Origin: Lachnotalea sp041821265
GTDB lineage: Bacteria; Bacillota; Clostridia; Lachnospirales; Lachnospiraceae
Assembly: GCA_041821265.1 (NCBI GenBank)
Contig: JBGUEQ010000005.1
Location: forward strand, 1 to 64,000
Reading direction: 5' to 3'
DNA length: 64,000 nucleotides
The notes under the pieces are model-generated. The model was not told where the DNA came from. It saw only the letters and a program-made list of their open reading frames with translations, and made no database searches. Every line of letters begins with the position of its first letter. The first letter of the stretch is position 1. Positions 63,165 through 64,000 of the stretch are shown here, piece after piece. Position numbers and translations under genes: made by a program.

Positions 63165-64000
63165 CTATCCTATTTTTATCTGATGATATCCTTTTTTACC
63201 TTTTTTAATTAATAAAGCTGCGTCACTGTCTAAATCCGCACAGGTAAATTTCCTATCAATTTCTGTAACTTTTATATCATTCACCGTTACACCACCCTGT
63301 TGAATAAGGCGTCGTGCTTCTGAGCGAGTAGATGCTAGTTTTGCATTCACCATAAGAGTAATCAAATCAATACCCTCATTAAGTTCAGATTCTTTATAGA
63401 TGGTTGTTGGAATATCATCACTCTTTCCACCGTCTGCAAACAATGCTTTCGCCGCTTCTTGTGCCTTAGCCGCTTCATCTTCACCGTGAACAATTTTAGT
63501 AATCTCATAAGCAAGAACTTCTTTTGCATGATTTATTTCAGCACCTTCTAATGCGCCTAATCGTCTCACTTCCTCCATTGGTAAAAAAGTAAGAAGACCT
63601 AAACATTCCTCAACCTTAACATCTTCTATGTTTCGCCAATACTGATAAAACTCATATGGTGATGTCTTCTCTGGATTCAACCAAACGGCACCCTTCATTG
63701 TTTTACCCATTTTAATACCTTCGCTGGTTGTTAATAGTTTTAACGTTAGTCCAAACGCAGGCTTTTGTTCTTTTCTTCTAATTAATTCCACACCACCAAT
63801 GATATTTGACCACTGATCATTGCCACCTAGTTCTAATTTACAATCATATAATTGATTCAATTTCCAAAAATCATAGGATTGCATCAGCATATAATTAAAT
63901 TCAAAAAATGTAAGTCCTTTTTCCATTCTCTGTTTATAACAATCTGCAGTAAGCATCTTATTTACAGAAAAATGAACTCCTACTTCTCTTAAAAAATCCA
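63165..64000 (-). CDS. tyrS: Tyrosine-tRNA ligase, C-terminal part (runs off window)
   Basis: The frame is open through the right edge (DFLREVGVHFSVNK precedes MLTADCYKQRMEKG), so the first third of the gene is outside. Visible: YDCKLELGGNDQWSNIIGG, the KMSKS-type loop GIKMGKTMKGAVW (KMGKT form), and the C-terminal S4 RNA-binding domain ARRLIQQGGVTVNDIKV. It charges tRNA-Tyr. Followed by the 43-aa membrane ORF. Confidence 0.95.
   Translation of the reverse strand, partial: DFLREVGVHFSVNKMLTADCYKQRMEKGLTFFEFNYMLMQSYDFWKLNQLYDCKLELGGNDQWSNIIGGVELIRRKEQKPAFGLTLKLLTTSEGIKMGKTMKGAVWLNPEKTSPYEFYQYWRNIEDVKVEECLGLLTFLPMEEVRRLGALEGAEINHAKEVLAYEITKIVHGEDEAAKAQEAAKALFADGGKSDDIPTTIYKESELNEGIDLITLMVNAKLASTRSEARRLIQQGGVTVNDIKVTEIDRKFTCADLDSDAALLIKKGKKGYHQIKIG

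Noticed and set aside
1..64000. CRISPR arrays, tRNA or rRNA genes
   Set aside because: No regularly spaced repeats with unique spacers, and no tRNA- or rRNA-like segments were recognised on either strand by eye.

Overview
The window is AT-rich, has short intergenic gaps and strong AGGAGG-type ribosome binding sites, and carries Firmicute gene types: LytS/LytTR and YesS-like regulators, Bmp/Nup nucleoside transport, glycyl radical enzymes, ScpAB, and pectin-specific CUT1 transporters and lyases. This points to an anaerobic plant-fibre-degrading clostridium, most likely Lachnospiraceae close to Lachnoclostridium (Clostridium) phytofermentans. That placement is inference from content; no 16S gene is present.

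Layout. (1) 227-17207: a rhamnogalacturonan-I utilisation locus. A long minus-strand run holds two CUT1 permeases, a solute-binding lipoprotein, a PL11-type lyase, a polysaccharide deacetylase, a YetA/PL26-like exo-lyase and an ABC exporter pair. A membrane AraC regulator and a divergent SGNH acetylesterase sit at its head. The enzymes lack signal peptides, so oligosaccharides are probably imported and then cut in the cytoplasm. No ATPase for the importer is present. (2) 17477-22477: aspartokinase, a PfkB kinase, scpB, scpA and a metallophosphoesterase. (3) 22562-49129: the most striking part. A D-alanyl-D-alanine carboxypeptidase gene (dacF type) is cut into an N-terminal piece (48641-49129) and a C-terminal piece (22562 to about 23350). 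They are separated by about 25.3 kb that behaves like an integrated serine-recombinase element. The pieces share the 8-bp core GCTACGCA, rejoin in frame to about 421 codons, and the two inner ends combine into a symmetric 50-bp attP-like palindrome. The recombinase gene lies just inside the right end, with an unrecorded 42-aa ORF between it and the junction. The cargo is metabolic: agmatine to putrescine, a LytS/LytTR-CstA set, a GGDEF protein, MATE plus MarR, a nucleoside import and salvage operon, and YjjI/YjjW. I see no conjugation, replication or phage structural genes. (4) 49183-53445: an intracellular GH35 beta-galactosidase with a degenerate 33-bp minisatellite at its 3' end, next to a heavily damaged DUF5107-TPR pseudogene. 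(5) 53667-64000: CmpB-like membrane protein, AlkD-like glycosylase, rpsU, alaS, VanZ-like protein, a GntR-ABC-permease operon, a 43-aa membrane peptide and the 3' part of tyrS.

Two dispersed non-coding repeat families are present. One is about 132 bp, MITE-like, with TAACTATTCAGTACC-type inverted ends and 8-bp target duplications at two copies. The other carries a CGAGTGG...TAGCAATAAACTT core. Most starts given here were moved from the longest possible ORF to the ATG, GTG or TTG that has a Shine-Dalgarno sequence.
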